10,701 nt of DNA from DASRVA01 sp050732935 (lineage in GTDB: Bacteria > Gemmatimonadota > Gemmatimonadetes > JACCXV01 > JAHWKZ01). Under the pieces are notes generated by a model. That model had not been told where the DNA came from, made no database searches, and saw only the letters and a program-made list of their open reading frames with translations. The position numbers were made by a program, and so were the translations under genes. The stretch is taken from assembly GCA_050732935.1 (NCBI GenBank), contig JBOHRW010000046.1, positions 1 to 10,701 of the forward strand. Direction: 5' to 3'. This document shows, in pieces, positions 1 to 6,073 of the stretch. The stretch's first letter is position 1; the number at the start of each line of letters is the position of its first letter.

Positions 1-1
1 C

Positions 2-379
2 CTCCTCCTTGCGCGGGGAGGCCGCCCTCGCTTCGGACGACATCTATCCACTCGCATCCTCGGGGCCGCGGTGGCGATCTTGCTAGTGACCGGCGGAGGG
101 TGCCCGGAAAGCGGCGGGGTGGGCGAATCGATGGACACCGAGCCCGAACCGGAGCGCAGCATCGAGGAGGTGCTCGACGAGCACACCCCGGCCTGGATGG
201 AGGTCCCGGGCGTGGTCGGGACGGGCATCGGCCTCTGCGACGGCCGCCGCTGCATCCGCGTGTTCGTCGCGGAGCGAACTCTGGAAGTCGAGCGCGAGAT
301 CCCGACCGAGATCGAGGGTTATCGTGTCGACGTGGTGGTGACGGGGGAGTTCGAGGCCCGGGAGATCGAGCGCCCGTAG
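2..379 (+). CDS. Small possibly exported protein with conserved PGVVG...GLC...CIRVFV domain (start unresolved)
   Basis: The frame is open from base 2 to the TAG ending at 379. The only conventional in-frame start is GTG at 71, which would give 102 residues. That start begins inside a hydrophobic stretch (AILLVTGGGC), and the preceding codons read RHLSTRILGAAV, a good charged n-region plus the first half of a hydrophobic core. I therefore think the real start lies left of the window and the N-terminus is a signal peptide. The GGGC could be a lipidation site but is a poor lipobox. The mature part is acidic and ends in one compact domain: PGVVGTGIGLCDGRRCIRVF, then a PTEIEGYRVDVVVTGEFEA segment. 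This resembles short bacterial domains of unknown function with the same Gly-rich start and paired cysteines (from memory). No function is assigned. Its 3' end overlaps the convergent membrane-protein gene by 61 bp. Confidence 0.6.
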   Translation, partial: LLLARGGRPRFGRHLSTRILGAAVAILLVTGGGCPESGGVGESMDTEPEPERSIEEVLDEHTPAWMEVPGVVGTGIGLCDGRRCIRVFVAERTLEVEREIPTEIEGYRVDVVVTGEFEAREIERP

Positions 380-1596
380 GCGTCGGCCACGGCGTCCTTT
401 GCCGCGTCGACCCAGACGCGAACGCGGGCGGGAGGCACCGGATCGCCCTCCCGCTCCAGGCGGCGGGAGAGCTCGGCCGGGTCGGCGGCCGCCAGGTCGG
501 AGACGCTGGCCACTCCCGCCAGGCGGAGCCGCTCGGCGTTCTCCGTCCCGATCCCACGCAGGACGGCAAGCCGCGCGGTCTCGATCCATCGGCTGGCGGT
601 CTCGGACGTCGCGCCTCCCGCATCCGCCACTGGGCGGGGCGAGGCCCGGGCGAGCCGGTAGATGTCCCAGTCCGTGCTCTCGAGCGCCTCGGCGGGAACC
701 CCCGCGATTCCCGCCAGGCGTGGGGTCGTGGACGAGACCGTCGCGCGCCCCATGGCGCCCACGACGAGCGCGGAGAAGGCGATCGCGGCGCCGAAGACCG
801 CCGCGCGTGAGATGGCGGGTGCCGGGCGCATCCGGCCTTTCTTCGGCACCGCGACGCCGGCCAGGACCAGTGCCTGCCAGGCGGCGAAGCCGTCCAGTGC
901 GAAGACCGGGAAGCCGAGGAAGCCGAGGAGCGGCATCTCGAAGAGCTTCAGGTCCTCGAGGCCCGGGACCGTGTAGATCCACTTCCCGCGCGCCTCCAGG
1001 TTGTAGAGCTCCCACACGAAGCCGATCGCCAGTCCGCCCAGGAGGAGCCGCAGGATCCGGCCCGGACGCCCGCGCTCCAGGTCGCCCAGGAGCGAGCGCT
1101 CGGGGGCGCGGCGATAGACCCACGGATCCACGATCAGCGTGAAGCTGCCCCAGACGAGCGGAAAGAAGAACCGCGGCCAGGCCAGCGCGAGCAGGGCGCC
1201 CGCGACTCCCGTCGCCTGGATCGCACACAGAAGCCGCGGCGTCAGCCGGAGGGGGTCGATCCGCGAGCCGCGGGCGATTCCGTGGACGGCCAGGAGCCGC
1301 TCGGCGCCCAGGATCGCCGGCAGCACGGTCGCGTAGGAGAGCGCGATCCCCATCCAGCGCGCGATCGCGCCGTCGGGAACGAACACGTAGTACCAGTTCT
1401 GGACACGGAAGTTGACGAGCTCGAAGAGAAGCCAGAAGGGGACCGACCAGGCCAGGAGCGAGACCAGAAACGCCGGCCGGTCGAGGAAGAAAAAGCGGCC
1501 ACCGCGCCGGGCGACGGCCGCATCCACGACGAGGAGCGTCGAGTACCAGGCGAACGGGTAGTACCAGGTCGCGAAAGGCTCGACGCCGGCCAGCAT
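319..1596 (-). CDS. Multi-pass membrane protein with internal duplication and C-terminal helix-hairpin-helix domain
   Basis: A protein of 425 residues if started at ATG 1596. It has about eight hydrophobic segments (roughly residues 12-29, 41-62, 82-104, 122-140, 143-161, 181-199, 222-250 and 262-283). Two related units stand out: FELVNFRVQNWYYVFVP at 58-74 and WELYNLEARGKWIYTVP at 195-211, each leading into another membrane helix. After a linker, residues 336-404 look like a DUF4332-type helix-hairpin-helix domain (LRGIGTENAERLRLAGV, then ADPAELSRRL and PPARVRVWVDAA). The start is uncertain. The frame stays open upstream through 1700 and encodes more hydrophobic sequence (TTIPIAAGAAALAIASAG) but has no ATG, GTG or TTG there, and ATG 1596 has no ribosome-binding site. 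It follows the ferritin-like gene in the same direction, about 104 bp downstream, so co-transcription is plausible. Function unknown. The repeated E-x-x-N helices vaguely recall lycopene-cyclase-type domains, but only weakly. Confidence 0.75.
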   Translation of the reverse strand: MLAGVEPFATWYYPFAWYSTLLVVDAAVARRGGRFFFLDRPAFLVSLLAWSVPFWLLFELVNFRVQNWYYVFVPDGAIARWMGIALSYATVLPAILGAERLLAVHGIARGSRIDPLRLTPRLLCAIQATGVAGALLALAWPRFFFPLVWGSFTLIVDPWVYRRAPERSLLGDLERGRPGRILRLLLGGLAIGFVWELYNLEARGKWIYTVPGLEDLKLFEMPLLGFLGFPVFALDGFAAWQALVLAGVAVPKKGRMRPAPAISRAAVFGAAIAFSALVVGAMGRATVSSTTPRLAGIAGVPAEALESTDWDIYRLARASPRPVADAGGATSETASRWIETARLAVLRGIGTENAERLRLAGVASVSDLAAADPAELSRRLEREGDPVPPARVRVWVDAAKDAVADAYGRSISRASNSPVTTTSTR

Positions 1597-1700
1597 CCCG
1601 GCGCTGGCGATGGCCAGGGCGGCGGCGCCGGCCGCGATCGGTATCGTCGTGGAGAGATGTTGCGTCCCCCTCGACGCCGCGTCAACGGGGGCGGGCTTGC

Positions 1701-2210
1701 CTACGCCAGGCCCTCCACCTCGAACTCCCTCAGGAATCCCTCGAAGAGCCTGAGATGGCCCTCCTCGTCCCGGAGGATCGTGATCACCATGTCCTGGGTG
1801 ACGAGGTCGAAGTCGTCGCAGAACTCGATGATCCGGTTGTAGAATTCGATCGCGCCCTTCTCGGCCTCGATCACGCCCTTGACGACGTGGACGATGTCGG
1901 TCTGGTGCTCGGGCGGCTGGAGGAACGACTGCTCGGCCTCGAACTCCAGCGAGCCGGGAACGACTCCCCAAAGCTCCTTGATGCGCGTGGCGAACTGCTG
2001 GGCGTGGCCCAGCTCCTCCTGGATGTCCTCTTCCAGCGACTCGACGATCTCCTGGGCGCGGACGCCGTCCGGGTTGACCGAGTTCGCGATGTAGCTCATC
2101 ACGGTCTCGATCTCCATCCAGTAGCTCTTCTTGAGCATGTCGATCAACTGGTCGCGATTCTTCTGGTTTTCCTCGGCGAGCACGCCGCGATCGAGTGTGG
2201 GCATCACCAT
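1701..2210 (-). CDS. Bacterioferritin-like di-iron protein (ferritin-like four-helix bundle)
   Basis: A protein of 169 residues, the usual length for bacterioferritin. The di-iron ligands can be read off: E33 seven residues before Y40 (as in Bfr E18/Y25), E66-x-x-H69, E115 or E117 in the third helix, and E149-x-x-H152 within QDMVITILRDEEGH, which is very close to the Bfr fourth helix. The family is expected to oxidise Fe(II) and store or detoxify iron in the cytoplasm. The position of the Bfr heme ligand (Met next to the second-helix Glu) is L67 here, so a heme-free protein is more likely than a classical heme bacterioferritin. The first ATG is supported by GGGGAGG 8 nt upstream; a second ATG lies two codons later. 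The upstream region holds an AT-rich operator-like island. Assembly into a 24-mer cage rather than a smaller oligomer cannot be told from sequence. Confidence 0.9.
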   Translation of the reverse strand: MVMPTLDRGVLAEENQKNRDQLIDMLKKSYWMEIETVMSYIANSVNPDGVRAQEIVESLEEDIQEELGHAQQFATRIKELWGVVPGSLEFEAEQSFLQPPEHQTDIVHVVKGVIEAEKGAIEFYNRIIEFCDDFDLVTQDMVITILRDEEGHLRLFEGFLREFEVEGLA

Positions 2211-2297
2211 GGTCTGTACCTCCCCTGTCGAAGTATCGGATGCGGTTTCCGACCTCGAGGTTAACCGACCTCGAAGATTGGATCGATGAGCCGTCTT

Positions 2298-2326
2298 ACA
2301 CTATCATGAATAGTAATTATTATCAA
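2298..2326 (-). promoter_or_regulatory. AT-rich promoter/operator with Fur-box-like sequence upstream of the ferritin-like gene
   Basis: On the minus strand a TTGATA (2326-2321) lies 17 nt from TAGTGT (2303-2298), a good -35 and a poor -10, giving a leader of about 80 nt before the ferritin-like ATG. Overlapping it, GATAATAATTACTATTCAT (2324-2306) matches 12 of 19 positions of the classical Fur box, including the whole first GATAAT. A 5-bp inverted repeat ACTAT-CATGA-ATAGT (2300-2314) is also present. The island is nearly all A/T in otherwise very GC-rich DNA, which argues for a real control site. Fur fits an iron-storage gene, but another regulator is possible. Confidence 0.45.
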
Positions 2327-2388
2327 GTAGGAATGCGCGCGGTCACCCGGTCCGGGCATCCAGCCAAGCCGCGGAGCGGAAAGTGGAG

Positions 2389-3816
2389 CTAGCCGGTCTC
2401 CACCGGCAGCCCCGCCCGCCGCCAGCCGTTCATGCCACCGCTCACGTTGGCCACGTGGCGGTAGCCCGACCGCTCGAGCACGCTCGCCGCGACGGTGGCA
2501 CGGTACCCGCTGCCGCAGACAACGGCGACCGGCCGGTCGCCGTTGGGGACCTCGTCCAGACGGTCCTGCAGGACGCCGCCCATGACGTGGATCGCGCCCT
2601 CGATGTGCCCGCCTCGCCATTCGGCGTCCGAGCGGACGTCGAGCACGGTCGGGCCGTGGCCCGCGACGAGGCGGTCGTGGAGATCGCGGGGCGCGACCTG
2701 CGGGGTCTCGGCCACCGGGAGGCCCGCCTGGCGCCAGGCAGGCATGCCGCCGGCGAGATGGCCGCGCACGTCGTCCAGCCCGACCCGGATCAGGGCCCGC
2801 GAGGCGCGCTCGACCGTGTTCGACACGGCCGCGAACAAACCTTCCGGGGCCATGAGCAAGATCGGCGTGTCATACGGCACCACCCAGGCGGCCCAGGTCG
2901 ACAGGCTCCCCTGGACGCCGATCCCGAACGCGCCGGGAACATGACCCATCCCGAACGAGAGCTGGTTCCGCAGATCGATGACGACGTGGCCCTGGTCGGC
3001 GAGCTCGCGGAAGCGCCCGGCCGGGATCGGCTCGCCACCCGGAAGACCCGGCAGCGTCGGCGGCCCGGCCGCGTTCAGCTCCTTCATCCGTCGGTAATAG
3101 GGTGGGAAGGGCGGCGACGAATCGAGGATCTTCTCGACGAACGCCGCCTCGTCGAGCGTCGGGGCCAGATAGGGGTTGGCGGCGCGCTCGTAGCCGAGCG
3201 TCGACACGGGACGTGCGCTCATCCCGGCGCCGCACATGGAGCCCGCGCCGTGGCCCGGGTGGACCTCCAGGCCGTCGGGCAGCCCGGGAAGCTTTTCCCG
3301 CACGCTCCGGAAGAGCCGGTGCGCCAGGTCTCGCTTCGCCTCCTCGCCCAGCAGGTCGGGGCGCCCCAGCGATCCTATGAACAGGAAATCGCCGGAGAGG
3401 AGGAGCTCGGGCACGTCCTCCGAGCGTGTCGTGTCGTACACGAGGAACGAGAGGTGCTCGGGCGTGTGGCCGGGGGTATGGACCGTCTCGAGTCGGACCG
3501 AGCCGATCTCGAGCGCGTCCCCGTCGCGCATCTCATGATGGGGAAAGGCGATCTCGTACTTCTCGCCCTCGTCGTACGCCGAGAGGTGGAGCCGGGCGCC
3601 GGTGGCTTCCGCCAGGGCCTTCGCCCCCGATGCGAAGTCGGCGTGGATGTGGGTCTCGAGGACGTGGCGGATCTCGAGACCCTGTGCGGCGGCGAAGTCG
3701 AGGAAGACGTCAATGTCACGGCGGGGGTCGACGATGGCGAGAGAGCCGGTGGCCGGGCAGCCCACGGCGTACGAATGCTGGGAGAGCCCGGAGTCTTCGA
3801 AGCGCTCGAAAAGCAT
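2389..3816 (-). CDS. MBL-fold (persulfide-dioxygenase-like) hydrolase fused to two rhodanese domains
   Basis: A protein of 475 residues. Residues 1-250 form a glyoxalase-II/ETHE1-like metallo-beta-lactamase domain: THIHADFASG (H56, H58, D60), HTPGHTPEH (H117), SGDFLFIGSLGRPDL (D143) and HPGHGAGS (H189). The usual HxHxDH is HxHxDF, as in the CstB-type branch that carries rhodanese domains, which oxidises persulfides with a mononuclear iron. The first rhodanese domain (about 270-365) has VIDLRN and GGMPAWRQAGLPV but LLMAPEGL where the catalytic loop should be, so it lacks the Cys and is probably structural. The second (about 385-475) has VLDVRSDAEW and the active loop CGSGYR with C434. Likely cytoplasmic sulfide/persulfide detoxification, by family inference. 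No strong ribosome-binding site precedes ATG 3816. Plain rhodanese-MBL hydrolases of unknown substrate look similar. Confidence 0.9.
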   Translation of the reverse strand: MLFERFEDSGLSQHSYAVGCPATGSLAIVDPRRDIDVFLDFAAAQGLEIRHVLETHIHADFASGAKALAEATGARLHLSAYDEGEKYEIAFPHHEMRDGDALEIGSVRLETVHTPGHTPEHLSFLVYDTTRSEDVPELLLSGDFLFIGSLGRPDLLGEEAKRDLAHRLFRSVREKLPGLPDGLEVHPGHGAGSMCGAGMSARPVSTLGYERAANPYLAPTLDEAAFVEKILDSSPPFPPYYRRMKELNAAGPPTLPGLPGGEPIPAGRFRELADQGHVVIDLRNQLSFGMGHVPGAFGIGVQGSLSTWAAWVVPYDTPILLMAPEGLFAAVSNTVERASRALIRVGLDDVRGHLAGGMPAWRQAGLPVAETPQVAPRDLHDRLVAGHGPTVLDVRSDAEWRGGHIEGAIHVMGGVLQDRLDEVPNGDRPVAVVCGSGYRATVAASVLERSGYRHVANVSGGMNGWRRAGLPVETG

Positions 3817-3952
3817 CGGGCGCCACGTTAGCGAACCCCTGGAGGGGAGGCCAGTCGCGGCGGTCGGGTATGGCTTGGGAGAACGCCACCCGCCGGACGC
3901 TCGGCCCGGCCGCGTGAGGCGGACCGGCGAGCGCCCGGACGGGTCGAGAGCT

Positions 3953-4132
3953 CTAGCTGAGGGGGGCCGGCTGGCAGCTCGTCGCCAGGGCGGGGATCTC
4001 GACCGCGAGCACGGTCGGCTCGCCGAGTTCGGCGGTCAGCTCGACGGGGCGTCGATCCGAGGCTGTCAGCAGGGTCCCGATCAGAAGAATGTAGCCGGCT
4101 CCGGCGGCGAGCATGGCTGCGAAGGCACGCAT
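3953..4132 (-). CDS. 59-residue small membrane-targeted or secreted protein, unknown function
   Basis: The frame from ATG 4132 to TAG 3953 encodes 59 residues. It is preceded by AAAGGAG with 7 nt to the ATG, one of the best ribosome-binding sites in the window, which is the main argument that it is real. The N-terminus MRAFAAMLAAGAGYILLIGTL has one positive charge and a hydrophobic core over about residues 4-24, suiting an uncleaved anchor or a signal peptide. The rest (SDRRPVELTAELGEP..., then a hydrophobic VLAVEIPALA segment) is short, acidic to neutral and ends with a lone Cys53 in ATSCQPAPLS. It sits 117 bp downstream of an intrinsic terminator and 136 bp upstream of the MBL-rhodanese gene in the same direction, so it probably has its own promoter and might share a transcript with that gene. 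No family recognised. Confidence 0.6.
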   Translation of the reverse strand: MRAFAAMLAAGAGYILLIGTLLTASDRRPVELTAELGEPTVLAVEIPALATSCQPAPLS

Positions 4133-4248
4133 GTTGAATCTCCTTTCAGGTATCGAACGATTCGGGATCCGTTTCCCGCGGGATCTCTCACTCTTGCCTC
4201 TCGCTAACGTTGGACGCCGGAGGATTGTTTCAGGTTCAAACCGGGGAG

Positions 4249-4292
4249 AAAAAAAGCGGAGGGCGATCCCCGTTGCGGGGATCTGCCCTCCG
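4249..4292 (-). terminator. Intrinsic terminator: long stem plus U7, leftward
   Basis: Read leftward, CGGAGGGC (4292-4285) pairs perfectly with GCCCTCCG (4264-4257), and inside it GATCCCC pairs with GGGGATC. One unpaired base sits between the two stem parts, and a GCAAC loop closes it (G-C may add one more pair). A C and then seven Ts (4255-4249) follow. This is a textbook Rho-independent terminator for leftward transcription, about 100 nt beyond the PRC-barrel stop codon. It separates that gene from the small-protein gene downstream. Confidence 0.9.
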
Positions 4293-4317
4293 ATCGCTCC
4301 CGGGGGGGAGCCAAGCC

Positions 4318-4341
4318 GCCCGGTCCAGGCTGGTGCCGGGC
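4318..4341 (-). other. Hairpin in the PRC-barrel 3' region
   Basis: GCCCGG (4318-4323) and CCGGGC (4336-4341) form a 6-bp stem. After a small internal loop, CCA and TGG can extend it around a GGC loop. It has no T-run. It is the middle of three consecutive hairpins downstream of the PRC-barrel gene. Alone it could be chance in GC-rich DNA; the serial arrangement is what makes it worth recording. Confidence 0.4.
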
Positions 4342-4355
4342 CGCCTCAGGGGTAA

Positions 4356-4380
4356 CGCCGGGCGGCATGTCCGCCCGGCG
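4356..4380 (-). other. Perfect 10-bp hairpin just after the PRC-barrel stop
   Basis: CGCCGGGCGG (4356-4365) and CCGCCCGGCG (4371-4380) are exact reverse complements around a 5-nt loop. The hairpin begins 11 nt after the stop codon ending at 4392. There is no T-run, so it is not a canonical intrinsic terminator. It may protect the mRNA 3' region, pause RNA polymerase, or belong to a larger structured trailer that ends at the terminator at 4249. Confidence 0.6.
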
Positions 4381-4391
4381 ACGTCAGGAGG

Positions 4392-4754
4392 CTACCGCCA
4401 GTAGGGCGCGAAGCCGTAGAAGTCGTAGACCTCGACCTGCCAGTCGTTCTCATGGGTGCTGGGCCAGTTGTCCCTGTCGAAGCCGGGGGCGTTCTCGAGC
4501 CGGCTCCGGTCGAGGTCGAGGACGAGCTGCTCGTTCTCGGTGTCGAGGCGCAGGGCCTCGGGCGGGATCGCGAAGAGCCTGTCGCCCATACCCAGGAAGC
4601 CGCCGAACGAGAGGACTGCGTACCGGATCCGGCCGTTCTCCAGATCGAGCATGAACTCCTCGATCTTCCCGAGATCCTCGCCCTGCGAGTTGACGACCTT
4701 GTCTCCCGTCAGCGTCGACGCCGACAGGACCGTCCCCGTTCCGATGGCAGGCAT
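4392..4754 (-). CDS. PRC-barrel domain protein
   Basis: A protein of 120 residues. Residues 8-85 carry the PRC-barrel pattern: SASTLTGDKVVNSQGEDLGK, then IEEFMLDLENGRIRYAVLSF, then GGFLGMGDRLFAIPPEAL and a final LVLDLD strand. The C-terminal part (APGFDRDNWP, then DWQVEVYDFYGFAPYWR) matches the tail often seen in stand-alone PRC-barrel proteins. The domain is a small beta-barrel that binds other proteins or RNA, as in RimM and the photosynthetic reaction centre H subunit. Stand-alone members are common in stress-related gene sets, but their role is not established. ATG 4754 has GAGGAGGT 4 nt upstream. The gene is followed by three hairpins and an intrinsic terminator. MetX lies 140 bp upstream in the same direction, so it may or may not share a transcript. 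No signal peptide; presumably cytoplasmic. Confidence 0.9.
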   Translation of the reverse strand: MPAIGTGTVLSASTLTGDKVVNSQGEDLGKIEEFMLDLENGRIRYAVLSFGGFLGMGDRLFAIPPEALRLDTENEQLVLDLDRSRLENAPGFDRDNWPSTHENDWQVEVYDFYGFAPYWR

Positions 4755-4894
4755 TCCGACCTCCTCTATTCAGATGGTGATCGTGCGTTTCATCGTTCGA
4801 TAACCTCAGTGTATCGAGCCGACGGAGGGCTGTCTGTCGCATTTCCAACACCTACGTATGTGGTCAGCCAGGGAGGGGAGAGCCCCCGGGCCAT

Positions 4895-5980
4895 TCAATC
4901 CTCGAGGTGATAGCGTACCAGAGGGGTGAACACCTCGGGATGGATCAGGAAGGAGTCGTGCCCGGTGTCGAGGTCGAGCATGAGGAGCTCGGCCGGGTGT
5001 CCGGCGCCGGCGAAGGCGTCGGCCAGCTCATGGATCTCGAACGGCGGGATCAGGACGTCGGTCTCGATCCCGATCAGCAGCGTCCGGGCCCGGATCCGGG
5101 AGACCGCCGCCTGGAGCCCGCCCCGGTCGCGACCCAGGTCGTGGAGGTCCATCGCGCGGGAGAGGTAGAGGTAGGAGTTGGCGTCGTAGACCTGTGCGTA
5201 CTTCTCCCCCTGGTGCTCGACGTACGACTCGACCTCGAAGCGCCCGTCGAGCGATAGCGGCTCGCCGTCCCGCCACTCGCGGCCGAAGCGCCGCGTCCAT
5301 TCGAGATCCGAGCGGTAGGTGATGGTGCCGATCTCGCGGGCCAGCGAAAGCCCGCCGGCCGGCCCGCCATGGCCGTAGTACCTCCCCTTCCGCCACTCGG
5401 GATCCAGCATGACCGCCCGCCTCTGGACGCGCCGCAGTGCGATGGCGAACGGGTGGGTCATCCCCGAGGCGCTGATCGCGACCAGCCGCTCGACACGATC
5501 GGGGAAGATCGTCGCGTATTCGAGCGCCAGCATCCCGCCCATCGAGGAGCCGATCACGGCGTGGTGCCGGTCGACCCCGAGGTGATCGAGGAGCGCCCGC
5601 TGGAGGCGGACCATGTCGCGCATCGTGACGACGGGGAAGTCGAGGGCGTACGGCCCGCCGGTCGCCGGGTCGATGGACGACGGACCCGTGGTGCCGTGGC
5701 ATCCGCCCAGGACGTTGCAGCAGATCACGAACCGGCGCCCCGTGTCGAGCGCCTTGCCCGGCCCGACCATGTCTTCCCACCAGCCGGGCTCGTCCTCGGG
5801 CCCGTGGCTGGCCGCGTGGGCGCTGGGGGAGAGGCCGGTCGTGAGGAGGATGGCGTTGGCCCCGCCGTCGACGGGCTGGCCCCACGTCTCGTAGGCGGTG
5901 ACCGGGCTCTCGATCGCGGTTCCCGACTCGGTCTCGAAGGGGCCCGGGTAGGTCCAGTGCCGGCGGAACGGTTCACTCAT
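4895..5980 (-). CDS. metX: MetX-family homoserine (or serine) O-acyltransferase
   Basis: A protein of 361 residues with the alpha/beta-hydrolase fold of the MetX family, which transfers an acyl group from CoA to the hydroxyl of homoserine (methionine synthesis) or, in some members, serine. Family landmarks are in order: TAYETWG at 28-34, NAILLTTGLSPSAHAAS at 42-58, GWWEDMVGPGKALDT at 66-80, CNVLGGCHGTTGPSS at 88-102, and the nucleophile elbow GSSMGGM with S146. The triad is completed by D308 (ETDVLIPP) and H341 (TGHDSF). The TTGLSPSAHAAS segment resembles, from memory, the serine/homoserine O-succinyltransferases of Xanthomonadaceae, while the NVLGGCHGTTGPSS block looks like ordinary acetyltransferases. 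Acyl donor and acceptor are therefore open. No metW neighbour is present. The start at ATG 5980 gives full family length but has only a weak ribosome-binding site. It is divergent from the sdh operon, 93 bp away. Confidence 0.92.
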   Translation of the reverse strand: MSEPFRRHWTYPGPFETESGTAIESPVTAYETWGQPVDGGANAILLTTGLSPSAHAASHGPEDEPGWWEDMVGPGKALDTGRRFVICCNVLGGCHGTTGPSSIDPATGGPYALDFPVVTMRDMVRLQRALLDHLGVDRHHAVIGSSMGGMLALEYATIFPDRVERLVAISASGMTHPFAIALRRVQRRAVMLDPEWRKGRYYGHGGPAGGLSLAREIGTITYRSDLEWTRRFGREWRDGEPLSLDGRFEVESYVEHQGEKYAQVYDANSYLYLSRAMDLHDLGRDRGGLQAAVSRIRARTLLIGIETDVLIPPFEIHELADAFAGAGHPAELLMLDLDTGHDSFLIHPEVFTPLVRYHLED

Positions 5981-6004
5981 GGGAGCGGAAACCTAGCGAG
6001 GGGC

Positions 6005-6040
6005 CGCAAGCGCTCCAAGGCGGTACGGTCCGTGCTTGCG
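6005..6040. promoter_or_regulatory. Inverted repeat in the metX / sdh divergent promoter region
   Basis: Within the 93 bp between the two divergent genes, CGCAAGC (6005-6011) and GCTTGCG (6034-6040) are exact 7-bp inverted arms, with a small palindrome ACGG-T-CCGT (6025-6033) between them. It could be an operator serving either gene, but arms this short can occur by chance. No convincing -35/-10 pair is visible for either direction. Confidence 0.2.
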
Positions 6041-6073
6041 ATCCCCGGGTGTAGCCGCCAGGTTTAGCGCCCG

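Noticed and set aside
83..1228. 381-residue minus-strand open frame
   Set aside because: Low-complexity Arg/Gly/Pro/Ala sequence, antisense to the small exported protein and out of frame with the membrane protein; a GC-rich shadow.
1597..1971. Long N-terminal extension of the membrane protein (frame open to 1971, 550 residues in total)
   Set aside because: From 1701 on it runs through the ferritin-like gene in another frame and is Arg/Gly/Pro-rich nonsense (RHRPRRQGRDRGREGRDR), a shadow of the real gene.
2346..2356. CCCGGTCCGGG palindrome after the MBL-rhodanese stop as a terminator
   Set aside because: Only five pairs with a one-base loop and no T-run; cannot form a terminator hairpin.
2195..2392. 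65-residue plus-strand open frame across the ferritin promoter region
   Set aside because: No ribosome-binding site, overlaps the ferritin-like start and the AT-rich control island, and its protein shows no domain-like pattern.
2383..3831. 482-residue plus-strand open frame
   Set aside because: Antisense mirror of the MBL-rhodanese gene, which has intact motifs on the other strand.
3825..4210. 10-bp inverted repeat ACGTTAGCGA (3825-3834) / TCGCTAACGT (4201-4210)
   Set aside because: Ten-base matches are expected many times by chance in 10 kb, and the arms are about 370 bp apart with nothing else supporting an element end.
4861..4894. Possible terminator after metX (GGGG-GCTCT-CCCC)
   Set aside because: Four-pair stem and no T-run; chance in GC-rich DNA.
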